A stretch of DNA of 64,000 nucleotides. It comes from Aeromonas hydrophila subsp. hydrophila ATCC 7966 (lineage in GTDB: Bacteria; Pseudomonadota; Gammaproteobacteria; Enterobacterales; Aeromonadaceae). Shown here in pieces: positions 1-7,237 of the stretch. Under the pieces are notes generated by a model. It did not search any database. It had not been told where the DNA came from and worked only from the letters and a program-made list of their open reading frames with translations. Location of the stretch: assembly GCF_000014805.1 (NCBI RefSeq), contig NC_008570.1, positions 2,857,001-2,921,000 on the forward strand, given 5' to 3'. How positions within the stretch are numbered: the first letter of the stretch is position 1; each line of letters starts with the position of its first letter. Position numbers and translations under genes: made by a program.

Positions 1-127
1 GCACGTTGAAGTGTTCGCGATAGGCGCGCAGCTGCTTGAACCAGATGGAGGAGCTGCCGCCCGCCCCGTGCACGAAGACTACCCAATCCCGCTCGGGACC
101 CAGCTCGAAGGTCTTGTGATACAGCAT
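1..127 (-). CDS. alpha/beta hydrolase, N-terminal fragment (runs off window)
   Basis: Only the first 42 codons lie in the window, reading MLYHKTFELGPERDWVVF and then VHGAGGSSSIWFKQ. The hydrophobic strand followed by VHGAGGSS-W is the oxyanion-loop HG motif that opens alpha/beta-hydrolase domains. The catalytic Ser, Asp and His would lie beyond the window, so substrate cannot be guessed. It diverges from the YjbR-like gene on its right, so the roughly 100 bp between them should hold both promoters. The start ATG at 127 is the only in-frame one visible. Confidence concerns the fold only. Confidence 0.7.
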   Translation of the reverse strand, partial: MLYHKTFELGPERDWVVFVHGAGGSSSIWFKQLRAYREHFNV

Positions 128-233
128 CTTGCGACTCCCTCATCAACGGCATTGGGGTATAGTAGGCGCGCATCTTAGCAGATTTTTTCACCCGACTAAT
201 ACGTTTGCACCGCAAGCGGCGAGGAGCATGACC

Positions 234-590
234 ATGGAGTTGACCCGTTTGAGATCCTTTCTGCTGACCCTGCCGGGCGCTCAGGAGGATACCCCCTTCG
301 GCCCAGAGATCCTGGTCTATCGCATCGCCGGCAAGATGTTTGCCCTGCTGGACTGGCAGGCCGAACCGCTGCGGCTGAACCTCAAGTGCGAACCCGAGCT
401 GGCCCTGCTGCTGCGCGAACTCCACCCCGAGGTCAAACCGGGCTGGCACATGAACAAGCAGCACTGGAACACGGTCACCTTCAGCGACGGCCTGGCCGAC
501 GATCTCTGGCAGGGCTGGGTGCATCACTCCTACGAGCGGGTGGTGGCCGGTCTGCCCAAGGCCAAGCGCCCGCAGGCGCCGCAGCAATGA
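234..590 (+). CDS. MmcQ/YjbR family protein
   Basis: This 118-residue protein begins MELTRLRSFLLTLPGAQEDTPFG. A Leu-Pro-Gly-A-x-E-D-x-P-F-G stretch near the N-terminus, followed by V-Y-R-I-A-GKMFAL and, later, KPGWHMNKQHWNTV, is the signature of the MmcQ/YjbR-like fold, a small single-domain family with a CyaY-like fold and possible DNA binding but no firm role. GAGGAG at 221-226 lies 7 nt before ATG 234; an earlier ATG at 228 is too close to it. The stop overlaps the next gene (ATGA), so the two are probably co-translated. Confidence 0.82.
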   Translation: MELTRLRSFLLTLPGAQEDTPFGPEILVYRIAGKMFALLDWQAEPLRLNLKCEPELALLLRELHPEVKPGWHMNKQHWNTVTFSDGLADDLWQGWVHHSYERVVAGLPKAKRPQAPQQ

Positions 591-1075
591 GCCCCGCCAT
601 GGCGGCAGAGCCCAGGCTCGTTCAGCTGAACGAGCAACACATCCCCGCCCTTTGCGCCCTGTTCGAGCAGTCGGTGCGAAGGATTGGCCCGCAGCACTAC
701 AGCCCGGAGCAGGTGGAGCAGTGGGCCCTCGGCGCCCATCATCCCGGCTTTGCCGGCCAGCTGCGCGAGCACCACGGCTGGGTGCTGGAGCAAGGTGACG
801 AGCCACTCGGTTTCGTCACCCTGAGCCAGGATGGCCACCTCAGCCTGCTCTATGTGAGCGCCGATCACCCGCGCCGGGGCTATGGCGGCCTGCTGCTGGC
901 TGCGGCCCTCGCCGAGGCAAAACAGCTCGGACTCGCACAGCTGACAACGGAAGCCAGCGCCTTCAGCTATGGGCTATTTTTACGGTATGGCTTTGAGCTG
1001 ACCGGATTGGAGAGCGTGGAGCGCGGCGGGGTCGGTTTTATCCGTTATCGCCTGCACTGCCGCTTGCCAAGCTAG
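587..1075 (+). CDS. GNAT family N-acetyltransferase
   Basis: A protein of about 162 residues with GNAT fold features: N-terminal strand and helix (VQLNEQHIPALCALFEQSV), a central strand LSLLYVSADHPRRGYGGLLL carrying the acetyl-CoA pyrophosphate loop (R-R-G-Y-G-G), and a C-terminal AFSYGLFLRYGFELTG segment typical of the last strand-helix. The start ATG 587 overlaps the stop of the upstream YjbR-like gene (ATGA), implying translational coupling; ATG 599 in the same frame is the alternative. The acceptor substrate is unknown. Members with this exact C-terminal pattern act on small molecules or protein N-termini, but sequence alone does not decide. Confidence 0.85.
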   Translation: MSPAMAAEPRLVQLNEQHIPALCALFEQSVRRIGPQHYSPEQVEQWALGAHHPGFAGQLREHHGWVLEQGDEPLGFVTLSQDGHLSLLYVSADHPRRGYGGLLLAAALAEAKQLGLAQLTTEASAFSYGLFLRYGFELTGLESVERGGVGFIRYRLHCRLPS

Positions 1076-1129
1076 GTCCAGCCACTAAAATACGCACAGT
1101 TTTTCGTATTGTTGAGGATTGAGGCCGCC

Positions 1130-1465
1130 ATGGTTGTAGAAAGCGAAGGCTATATCGCCCTGATTGAGTATCTGGTGGAGAGTCTGGGACTGTTTGAAAC
1201 CCAGCAACAGAGCAGTGGTGAACAGACCATCGAAGATCTGGTGAGCGGCCGGGTGGCCAGCAACCTGATGGCCATCTGCGAGCAGAACCCGCAGCTCGAT
1301 CCCAAGTTGCGCTTCGTGATCATGCAGGAAGCCGATGCGGTGGTGGCCGATCTGGAAGAGGTGCTTTCCGCCGTCTGGCTGCGCGCCCCGACCCCGGAGC
1401 AGAAAGCCTTCCTCGAAGAGTTCATCGATCTCATCAAGAACCTGTTTGACGGCGCCATCAGCTGA
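1130..1465 (+). CDS. DUF3802 family protein
   Basis: A 111-residue acidic protein, MVVESEGYIALIEYLVESLG..., all helical in appearance, with a conserved central segment AICEQNPQLDPKLRFVIMQEAD and a C-terminal EEFIDLIKNLFD. These match DUF3802, a family found in Vibrionales, Aeromonadales and Alteromonadales with no known function. GAGG at 1121-1124 is 5 nt from ATG 1130, so the longer reading from an upstream TTG is not preferred. It is separated from the GNAT gene by 54 bp and may have its own promoter. An imperfect hairpin lies 60 bp downstream. Confidence 0.8.
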   Translation: MVVESEGYIALIEYLVESLGLFETQQQSSGEQTIEDLVSGRVASNLMAICEQNPQLDPKLRFVIMQEADAVVADLEEVLSAVWLRAPTPEQKAFLEEFIDLIKNLFDGAIS

Positions 1466-1528
1466 TCACAATGGCGAACGCCCAGTTCGCCACTCCCCCG
1501 CAAATTTGTCCGCACCGCAAACATGAAA

Positions 1529-1553
1529 AGGGCCGCCTTCAACGGGCAGCCCT
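1529..1553 (+). terminator. weak hairpin downstream of the DUF3802 gene
   Basis: AGGGC-C-GCC pairs with GGC-A-GCCCT around a 7-nt loop, with one C/A mismatch. Only a poor T-tract (GCTTGCT) follows on the plus strand, while AAAA precedes it, so its terminator efficiency is doubtful. Confidence 0.35.
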
Positions 1554-1613
1554 GCTTGCTATCATTTCAACTCATCAAGCTTTTCAATGACTTTTATGAA
1601 TTTTCGAGGCAAG

Positions 1614-1703
1614 AAATGTGTCTGGTCTTAGCCGCCATCCATGGTGGCTACTAGGTTAGGCAAAGCGGGTTCAATTTAGTTCCCGCTCATGACACATTTT
1701 TTT
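1614..1703 (+). ncRNA. candidate structured small RNA with 3' U-tract
   Basis: By eye the sequence folds as a three-way junction. The outer stem AAATGTGTC (1614-1622) pairs with GACACATTT (1691-1699). Inner stem TAGCCGCC (1629-1636) pairs with GGTGGCTA (1643-1650, one G-U) around a 6-nt loop. The second inner stem AGCGGG (1664-1669) pairs with CCCGCT (1682-1687). Seven T residues (1697-1703) follow, as in an intrinsic terminator. It lies in a 340-bp gene-free gap and no coding frame fits it. A TATGAA hexamer about 15-20 nt upstream could be a -10 element, but no convincing -35 is seen. The second inner arm resembles a tRNA T-arm stem, but the whole is not a tRNA. Confidence 0.45.
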
Positions 1704-1737
1704 ATGATTTTTTTCACTCTCCTGACAAAGCCCGATA

Positions 1738-1767
1738 AAAAGGCCGCAAACGCGGCCTTTTTCTTTT
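1738..1767. terminator. bidirectional intrinsic terminator
   Basis: AAAAAGGCCGC AAAC GCGGCCTTTTT forms a 6-bp GC stem extended by A-T pairs, with T-tracts on both strands. It ends msrA on the minus strand and backs up the candidate small RNA on the plus strand. Confidence 0.85.
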
Positions 1768-1805
1768 TCAATTAATGACAAGTCACAGATACCCGTCATC
1801 TTCAC

Positions 1806-2438
1806 CTAGCGGTTGAGGCTCGGTGGCAAGCAGACGCCGATGCCACCCAGGCCGCAATACCCGTCCGGATTCTTCTCCAGATATTGCTGATGGTAATCCT
1901 CGGCGTAATAGAAGGGCGCCAGCGGCAGAATGCGGGTGGTGATGGTACGCCCGTCACCGCTGGCCGTCATCGCCTGCTGGTAGGCGGCCAGACTCTGCTG
2001 GGCAATCGCCTCCTGGGTGTCGTCCCCGAAGAAGATGACGGAGCGGTACTGGGTGCCGATGTCGCCGCCCTGGCGCATGCCCTGGGCCGGATCGTGCTGC
2101 TCCCAGAACAGCTTGAGCAAGTCGCCGTAGCTGATCACCTTGGGATCAAACACCACCTGCACCGTCTCGGCATGGCCGGTCAATCCGCTGCACACCTCCT
2201 TGTAGGTGGGATTCTGGGTCACCCCGCCCTGATAGCCGGCGGCGGTGGAGTAGACCCCAGTCTGTTGCCAGAACAGGCGTTCCACCCCCCAGAAGCAGCC
2301 CATGCCGAACCAGGCCACCGCCATCCCTTCAGGCCAGGGTCCCTGAGTCGGGTGACCATTGACCGCATGCTGCTGGCCAATCACCATCGCCTCGCGGCGT
2401 CCCGGCAGCGCGTCTGCCGGCGAAATAATCTGTTCCAT
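1806..2438 (-). CDS. msrA: peptide-methionine (S)-S-oxide reductase MsrA
   Basis: This enzyme reduces methionine-S-sulfoxide in free methionine and damaged proteins using thioredoxin, in the cytosol. The 210-residue protein has the catalytic GCFWG motif (Cys48) in the context [16 protein letters not shown], the substrate-pocket stretch YRSVIFF, and two C-terminal cysteines in [13 protein letters not shown] that act as resolving cysteines in the long, E. coli-type MsrA. Length and N-terminal extension match that type. It is monocistronic, with the terminator at 1738-1767 downstream. A perfect 16-bp palindrome lies 24 bp upstream of the start and may regulate it. Confidence 0.96.
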   Translation of the reverse strand: MEQIISPADALPGRREAMVIGQQHAVNGHPTQGPWPEGMAVAWFGMGCFWGVERLFWQQTGVYSTAAGYQGGVTQNPTYKEVCSGLTGHAETVQVVFDPKVISYGDLLKLFWEQHDPAQGMRQGGDIGTQYRSVIFFGDDTQEAIAQQSLAAYQQAMTASGDGRTITTRILPLAPFYYAEDYHQQYLEKNPDGYCGLGGIGVCLPPSLNR

Positions 2439-2461
2439 GCACCCTGTCCTTGTATAAAAAC

Positions 2462-2477
2462 CTGTGCGATCGCACAG
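2462..2477. promoter_or_regulatory. perfect 16-bp palindrome upstream of msrA
   Basis: CTGTGCGATCGCACAG is self-complementary. On the minus strand it is followed by GTTTTTATA, so the msrA leader could form a 6-bp hairpin with a short U-run (attenuator). Equally, it could be an operator for a dimeric regulator. Spacing differs from the CRP consensus. Confidence 0.4.
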
Positions 2478-2620
2478 CTGACGAAAAGGAATATCGAAGA
2501 TAACAGTTTATGGGCCGGGATCAACCTGAGGCGTACCCTCACACCGCTGACACCCCTGCCCCGCCTGGTGTCACCGCTGTTCGGGCCGCCAGGCCGTCCC
2601 GATGACAAAATCGCGCAAAA

Positions 2621-2655
2621 TCAATATTTAATCTTGATTTGTGCATTTATTTTCA
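2621..2655 (+). promoter_or_regulatory. tandem ARG boxes (ArgR operator) of argA
   Basis: Two matches to the ArgR core TGAATWWWWATTCA lie at 2621-2634 (TCAATATTTAATCT, 11/14) and 2642-2655 (TGCATTTATTTTCA, 12/14). They are exactly 21 bp apart, the usual spacing of two 18-bp boxes separated by 3 bp and bound by one ArgR hexamer. They lie 43-77 bp before the argA start, so arginine-dependent repression is expected. Confidence 0.7.
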
Positions 2656-2697
2656 TATATTGAGCCCATTGCTGTTTTTTTATGGAAGAAGCCTCAA

Positions 2698-4026
2698 GTG
2701 CGTGAACGCGAACCCAGCCTGGTCTATGCCTTTCGGCAGTCTACCCCCTACGTCAATGTGCACAGAGGCGCCACCTTCGTGCTGATGATGGGGGGGGAAG
2801 CCCTCTGCCACCCCAATTTCGCCAACATCGTCAGCGATATCGCCCTGCTGCAGACCTTAGGGATACGCTTGGTGCTGGTATTCGGCTCCCGTCCGCAGAA
2901 CGACGAGGCGCTGGCCCGCGCCGGCATCGAGGCCCAGTACCACAAGCGAATTCGGGTCACCGATGACGAGAGCTTCGCCATCATCAAGCAGGTGTGCGGC
3001 GGGTTGCAGTACGACATCACAGCCCAGCTCTCCATGGGGCTCGCCAACACTCCCATGCAGGGTGCCCGCATCAGCGTGGTGAGTGGCAACTTCGTCACCG
3101 CCCAGCCGCTCGGGGTGGATGACGGCATCGATTTTTGCCACAGCGGCCGGGTGCGCCGCATCGACGTGGAAGGGATCACCCGCCAGCTGGATCAGAAGAG
3201 CCTGGTGCTCATCTCCCCCATCGGCTGCTCGGTCACCGGCGAGAGCTTCAACCTGAGTTCGGAAGAAGTGGCCCGCCGGGTAGCGGTGGACTTGAAAGCG
3301 GACAAACTCATCTGCTTCAGCAGCACCCAGGGGGTGATGGACCGCCACGGCGAGGCCATCTCCGAGCTCTTCCCCGAACAGGCCGAAGAGCTGCTGGTGG
3401 AGCTGGAGCAGGCCGGAGAAGAGATGTCCGGCACCGCCCGCTACCTGCGCGCGGCCATCGCCTCCTGCCGCGGCGGCGTGCCCCGCTCCCACCTGGTGAG
3501 CTATCAGGATGACGGCGCCATGCTGCAGGAGTTGTTCAGCCGCGATGGCCTCGGCACCCAGATAGTGCGGGAAAGCGCCGAGCAGGCGCGCGCCGCCACC
3601 ATAGAGGACATCGGCGGCATCCTGGATCTCATCCGCCCGCTGGAGGAGGAAGGCATTCTGGTGCGCCGCTCCCGCGAGCAGCTGGAGATGGAGATCGACA
3701 AGTTCACCATCATCGAGCGCGACGGCCTCATCATCGGCTGCGCGGCCCTCTACTGCTTCATGGAAGAGGCGATGGCGGAGATGGCCTGCGTCGCCATTCA
3801 CCCCGACTACCGCAACTCCAACCGGGGGGATCAGCTGGTGGCCAAGGTGGCCGAGCGGGCCAAGCGGCTCGGGATCCGCCGCCTGTTCGTGCTCACCACC
3901 CGCTCCATTCACTGGTTCCGGGAACGGGGCTTCGATCCGCTGGAGGTGGAAGATCTGCCGGTGGCGCGCCAGCGCCTCTACAACTGGCAGCGTCGCTCCA
4001 AGGTTTTGTCAAAGACAATCGTATAA
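2698..4026 (+). CDS. argA: amino-acid N-acetyltransferase (N-acetylglutamate synthase)
   Basis: First step of arginine synthesis: acetyl-CoA + L-glutamate to N-acetylglutamate, feedback-inhibited by arginine. The 442-residue protein has an N-terminal amino-acid-kinase-like domain (about 1-290; [30 protein letters not shown]) and a C-terminal GNAT domain (about 295-440; [34 protein letters not shown]). I choose GTG 2698: it is preceded by GGAAGAAG at 2684-2691 and begins (M)[14 protein letters not shown], aligning with E. coli ArgA (MVKERKTELVEGFRHS). The ATG at 2682 is out of frame. Tandem ARG boxes sit upstream. It is not clustered with other arg genes. Confidence 0.97.
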
Positions 4027-4080
4027 GTCATTGATTTTACGTTGGCTTGGCTGACTTTTTGAACTTTTTCACAAACTCGA

Positions 4081-4110
4081 TTGACAGTGCAATCCAACGC
4101 AAGGTATTTC
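4081..4110 (+). promoter_or_regulatory. sigma-70 type promoter of the lysC leader
   Basis: TTGACA (4081-4086) and TATTTC (4105-4110) are separated by 18 bp. Transcription would start near 4117, exactly at the first bases of the riboswitch stem. Confidence 0.55.
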
Positions 4111-4111
4111 T

Positions 4112-4365
4112 AAATGCACTCCACCGCCCTGGTGGAGCCAGAAGAGGAGCGCTGCCCAGGCAGCCCGAGGGAGGACACCAGTGTCCGGTGAACTTGGGTC
4201 AGGGGGAGCAGCGCCGAGACATCTGAGGCAACTGGATACCTCAGTGTCGGCTGCGGGGGCTGAATCCCCCGGGTTGTCATCGGTAGTGGTCATCCCCCAC
4301 CGCGCCCCGTCAGGGGCGGGTACGGGATGGGCTCTGCGGGTGGAGTGCTTCTGGCCGGGATAGCT
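4112..4365 (+). promoter_or_regulatory. lysine riboswitch (L box)
   Basis: The leader contains the lysine-aptamer hallmarks in order: GCCAGAAGAGG (4137-4147), a GAGGGAGGACACC-like stretch, GGGGGAGCAGCGCCGA, and GGGGGCTGAATCCCCCGGGTTGTCA (around 4255-4280), as in the E. coli lysC leader. The closing stem CCAGAAG (4138-4144) pairs with CTTCTGG (4348-4354). An outer GCACTCCACC (4116-4125) can pair with GGTGGAGTGC (4339-4348) or with the neighbouring GGTGGAG (4131-4137), offering two exclusive folds. Lysine binding should lower lysC expression. Whether this acts by termination or by hiding the ribosome site at 4435-4442 is not clear; no strong terminator precedes the ATG. Confidence 0.93.
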
Positions 4366-4447
4366 TCGATCATTCCTGCCATTTTCAGCCTCCTCCTCTC
4401 TTTTTGCCCGATGGATCCGGATTTTCATATTAAGACAGGAGTAAGCA

Positions 4448-5800
4448 ATGAGCCCGATCAATGTCGCCAAGTTTGGCGGAACCAGCGTCGCCAACGCGGC
4501 AGCCATGAACAACTGCGCCGAGGTGGTGCTGGCCAACCCGGCCACCCGGGTGGTGGTGCTGAGCGCCAGCGCCGGCGTCACCAACCTGCTGGTGGCACTG
4601 GCTCAGGGTGATCTGGACGAGGCGGGCCAGGAGGCGCAACTTGCCAGGCTCACCGAGATCCAGCAGGCCATTCTGACCGAGCTGGGTGATCCTGGCGATC
4701 TGAGTGACCTCATCCACGGCCAGCTCGGCGAGATCCGCACCATGGCACGCCAGGCTCATCTGCACACCGATGCCGAACTGGCGGATCGCCTCATCGCCTG
4801 CGGCGAGCTGATGTCCACCCGCCTCTTTACCGAGCTGCTGCGCCAGCGCGGCGTGAAAGCCTGCTGGCAGGATGCGCGCCAGCTGCTGCGCACCGACAGC
4901 CGCTTTGGCAAGGCCAGCGTGGATCTGGCCGCCACCCGCGCCCTCTGCCAGGCCGCGCTGGGCCCGCTGCTTGGCGACAGCCTCATCATCACCCAGGGCT
5001 TTATCGGTGCCGACGGCGATGGGCGCACCACCACCCTGGGCCGCGGCGGCTCTGATTACAGCGCGGCCCTGTTGGCCGAGGCACTCGACGCCGGAACCAT
5101 CGAGATCTGGACCGACGTACCCGGTATCTACACCACGGATCCGCGCCTGGTCACCCGGGCCCGTCCCATCCCCGAAATCAGCTTCGTGGAGGCGGCCGAG
5201 ATGGCCACCTTCGGCGCCAAGGTGCTGCACCCGGCCACCTTGCAGCCAGCGGTACGCCAGGACATCCCGGTGTTTGTCGGCTCCAGCAAGGATCCGGCCG
5301 CTGGCGGCACCTGGATCCGCGCCAGCACTCGCACCAATCCGCTGTTTCGCGCCGTGGCCCTGCGCCGCAACCAAGTGCTGGTCACCCTGCACAGCCTCAA
5401 CATGTTCCACGCCTACGGTTTTCTGGCCGAGGTGTTCGGCATCCTGGCCCGCCACCGCATCTCGGTGGATCTCATCACCACCTCGGAGGTGAGCGTGTCA
5501 CTGACCCTGGATCACACCGGCAGCCAGAGCAACGGCGAGCCCATCCTCGGTGACAAGGTGCTGGCGGAGCTTGGCCAGCTGTGCAAGGTGCAGGTGGAGA
5601 CGGGGCTGGCGCTGGTAGCGCTCATCGGCAACCGGATGAGCGAGGCGGCCGGGGTGGGCAGTCAGGTCTTTGACGCCATTCGCGAGCACAACATCCGCAT
5701 GATCTGTTACGGCGCCAGCGCCCACAACCTCTGCTTCCTGGTCAAGGAAGACGAGGCGGGCCATATCGTCAACCGCCTCCACCAGGAGCTGCTCGACTGA
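4448..5800 (+). CDS. lysC: lysine-sensitive aspartokinase III
   Basis: Phosphorylates L-aspartate, the entry step to lysine, diaminopimelate, threonine and methionine. The 450-residue protein starts MSPINVAKFGGTSVANAAAMNN (KFGGTSV is the nucleotide/aspartate-binding signature), has GFIGADGDGRTTTLGRGGSDYSAA in the kinase domain and WTDVPGIYTTDPR, then two C-terminal ACT domains (about 305-450) that bind lysine. It is monofunctional, with no homoserine dehydrogenase domain. The long leader with a lysine riboswitch makes the lysine-regulated isozyme certain. A strong terminator follows at once, so the gene is monocistronic. Confidence 0.97.
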   Translation: MSPINVAKFGGTSVANAAAMNNCAEVVLANPATRVVVLSASAGVTNLLVALAQGDLDEAGQEAQLARLTEIQQAILTELGDPGDLSDLIHGQLGEIRTMARQAHLHTDAELADRLIACGELMSTRLFTELLRQRGVKACWQDARQLLRTDSRFGKASVDLAATRALCQAALGPLLGDSLIITQGFIGADGDGRTTTLGRGGSDYSAALLAEALDAGTIEIWTDVPGIYTTDPRLVTRARPIPEISFVEAAEMATFGAKVLHPATLQPAVRQDIPVFVGSSKDPAAGGTWIRASTRTNPLFRAVALRRNQVLVTLHSLNMFHAYGFLAEVFGILARHRISVDLITTSEVSVSLTLDHTGSQSNGEPILGDKVLAELGQLCKVQVETGLALVALIGNRMSEAAGVGSQVFDAIREHNIRMICYGASAHNLCFLVKEDEAGHIVNRLHQELLD

Positions 5801-5826
5801 TGTACTGACACCGCATGGAAATAATA

Positions 5827-5856
5827 AAGAGGGGCCGGCTGGCCCCTCTTTTTATT
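5827..5856. terminator. intrinsic terminator after lysC
   Basis: AAAGAGGGGCC GGCT GGCCCCTCTTTTTATTT: a perfect 9-11-bp stem, with T-tract on the plus strand and AAA on the other side. It can serve both lysC and the convergent kinase-like gene. Confidence 0.92.
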
Positions 5857-5894
5857 TAGGGTGATACGCAGATGGAATCTAAGTGCGGTTCTCC

Positions 5895-6983
5895 CTAGCC
5901 CACCAGGGTCGGTACCGGCAGCAGGTTGGCCCGGATCTCCTCGCGCAGCCCTTCCAGCCGGCTCAGCAGCGCCACCTGACTTAAGCCCGCCTCGTCGGGG
6001 CCCAGGTTGTCCACCAGCTCGGCGAAGTGTTCGGTCACCGCCTGCTGCAACCAGTCGAGCCGGCGCAGAGTGAGCGGGCCGCAGCTCTTGCCGCTGAGAT
6101 CGTCGGCAATGTCGAGCCGGTGGCTGCGATACATGTCGCGCCACCAGTTGGCAGCCAGCGCTTCCTCGCTGGCCAGCGCCGAACGCCACTCCCCCAGCAG
6201 GCTCTGCAAGCGGGCCAGCACGGGTGCACTCGCCCCCTCCCGGGTCAGGTGTTGCAGCTCCCGCTGCGCCCAATTGATACACAGGCCGCGCCAGTAACGA
6301 AACTGCGGCAGCGGATCCGGCTCGTCGAGCCACAGGCCCGAGAGGGTGCGGGTCTCCAGCCGCTCCGGCACGTGAAATGCGGGATCGGTGAGGCCGTTGG
6401 AGTTGAATTCATGGCGGGGGTCAAAGGGCCACATGTAGCCAAAGTCGAACACGCTGATCTGCTGACCGTCGTCGAGCAGGTTGCCGGGGCTCGGATCCCA
6501 GTCGAACCAGCCCCAATGGGCCAGCTCCGCCTGCACCGCCAGCATCTGCGCCAGGTTGCGCTCGTTCAGTTCATGCACCGGCACGCCCCGCAGCCAGGGG
6601 GAGACCAGCACGCCGGCGCGGGCCGAGCCAAAACAGGTACAGACCACGTTGGCCAGGATGGTGGGGTGCAACTCCCGCAGGGCCTCAATCTCGCGGCGGC
6701 GCTCCAGCTCGGTCAGGAAGGCGGTTCTGCCGTCCACGTTGGCCACCAGGGAGTCGTGCCGGCGCCGCTTCAGGCACCAGTGATGTCCCTCCACCTTGAG
6801 GTGGAACACCTCGGCGGTGAGGCCGTGACGATAGACCTTGAGCACCGCCGGATGATCCTCCTTGAGTCGCACCAGCTTGGCCACGGACAAGGGACAGTCC
6901 TGCTCGCGCCCGATCCGGATCTCCTGTTTGCTCTCCAGCATGCGGAGCAATCTTGCCTGACGTGCCGCTACTTTGGGATTCAT
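5895..6983 (-). CDS. predicted protein-kinase-fold protein of unknown function
   Basis: I do not recognise a named family. The 362-residue protein has a possible kinase fold: VYRHGLTAEVFHLKVEGHHWCLKRRR resembles the beta3 lysine region, and GWFDWDPSPGNLL followed by ISVFDFGYMWPFDP resembles a catalytic loop (D..P.N) and a DFG-like metal site, as in lipopolysaccharide or aminoglycoside kinases. The rest is Leu/Arg-rich helix. GGAGG lies 7 nt before ATG 6983, so that start is preferred to ATG 7001. There is no signal peptide or membrane segment. It diverges from the LTA-synthase-like gene, sharing a 254-bp upstream region with a perfect palindrome. A role in envelope sugar phosphorylation is a guess only. 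Confidence 0.6.
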   Translation of the reverse strand: MNPKVAARQARLLRMLESKQEIRIGREQDCPLSVAKLVRLKEDHPAVLKVYRHGLTAEVFHLKVEGHHWCLKRRRHDSLVANVDGRTAFLTELERRREIEALRELHPTILANVVCTCFGSARAGVLVSPWLRGVPVHELNERNLAQMLAVQAELAHWGWFDWDPSPGNLLDDGQQISVFDFGYMWPFDPRHEFNSNGLTDPAFHVPERLETRTLSGLWLDEPDPLPQFRYWRGLCINWAQRELQHLTREGASAPVLARLQSLLGEWRSALASEEALAANWWRDMYRSHRLDIADDLSGKSCGPLTLRRLDWLQQAVTEHFAELVDNLGPDEAGLSQVALLSRLEGLREEIRANLLPVPTLVG

Positions 6984-7041
6984 ACATGTACCTCCATCCA
7001 TATTGAGAGACTAAGCAGCAAGGCAGGGGCAGGCCAGTGGC

Positions 7042-7062
7042 AAAGCGTCATGATGACGCTTT
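7042..7062. promoter_or_regulatory. perfect 21-bp inverted repeat in a divergent promoter region
   Basis: AAAGCGTCAT and ATGACGCTTT flank a single central G. It lies midway between the kinase-like gene (minus) and the membrane sulfatase (plus), where an operator for a dimeric regulator would be expected. No U-tract follows on either side. Confidence 0.45.
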
Positions 7063-7237
7063 CATCACAGAATGAGTGCGGCCCCCGGATCGGGATCACA
7101 GTTTGCATGGTTTCACGGTCACGCAATGTTCATTGTCCGGTCATTAAATTGACAACAAGGAACAAGCCCATCACCATCGGGTCAAATTAAATGCAGCAGC
7201 CATGTTTCATTGCCACTCGCTCAAAGGATGAGCCCAT

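Noticed and set aside
1614..1699. tRNA or tRNA-like gene
   Set aside because: The outer stem and one arm look tRNA-like, but the T-arm loop is 12 nt, it is not stacked directly on the acceptor stem, no D-arm or proper anticodon arm can be drawn, and no CCA is present.
2857..3912. Long minus-strand ORF opposite argA and many similar long antisense ORFs (for example 39255-41003, 25230-27023)
   Set aside because: They mirror well recognised genes; they arise from GC-biased third positions and show no family features or ribosome sites.
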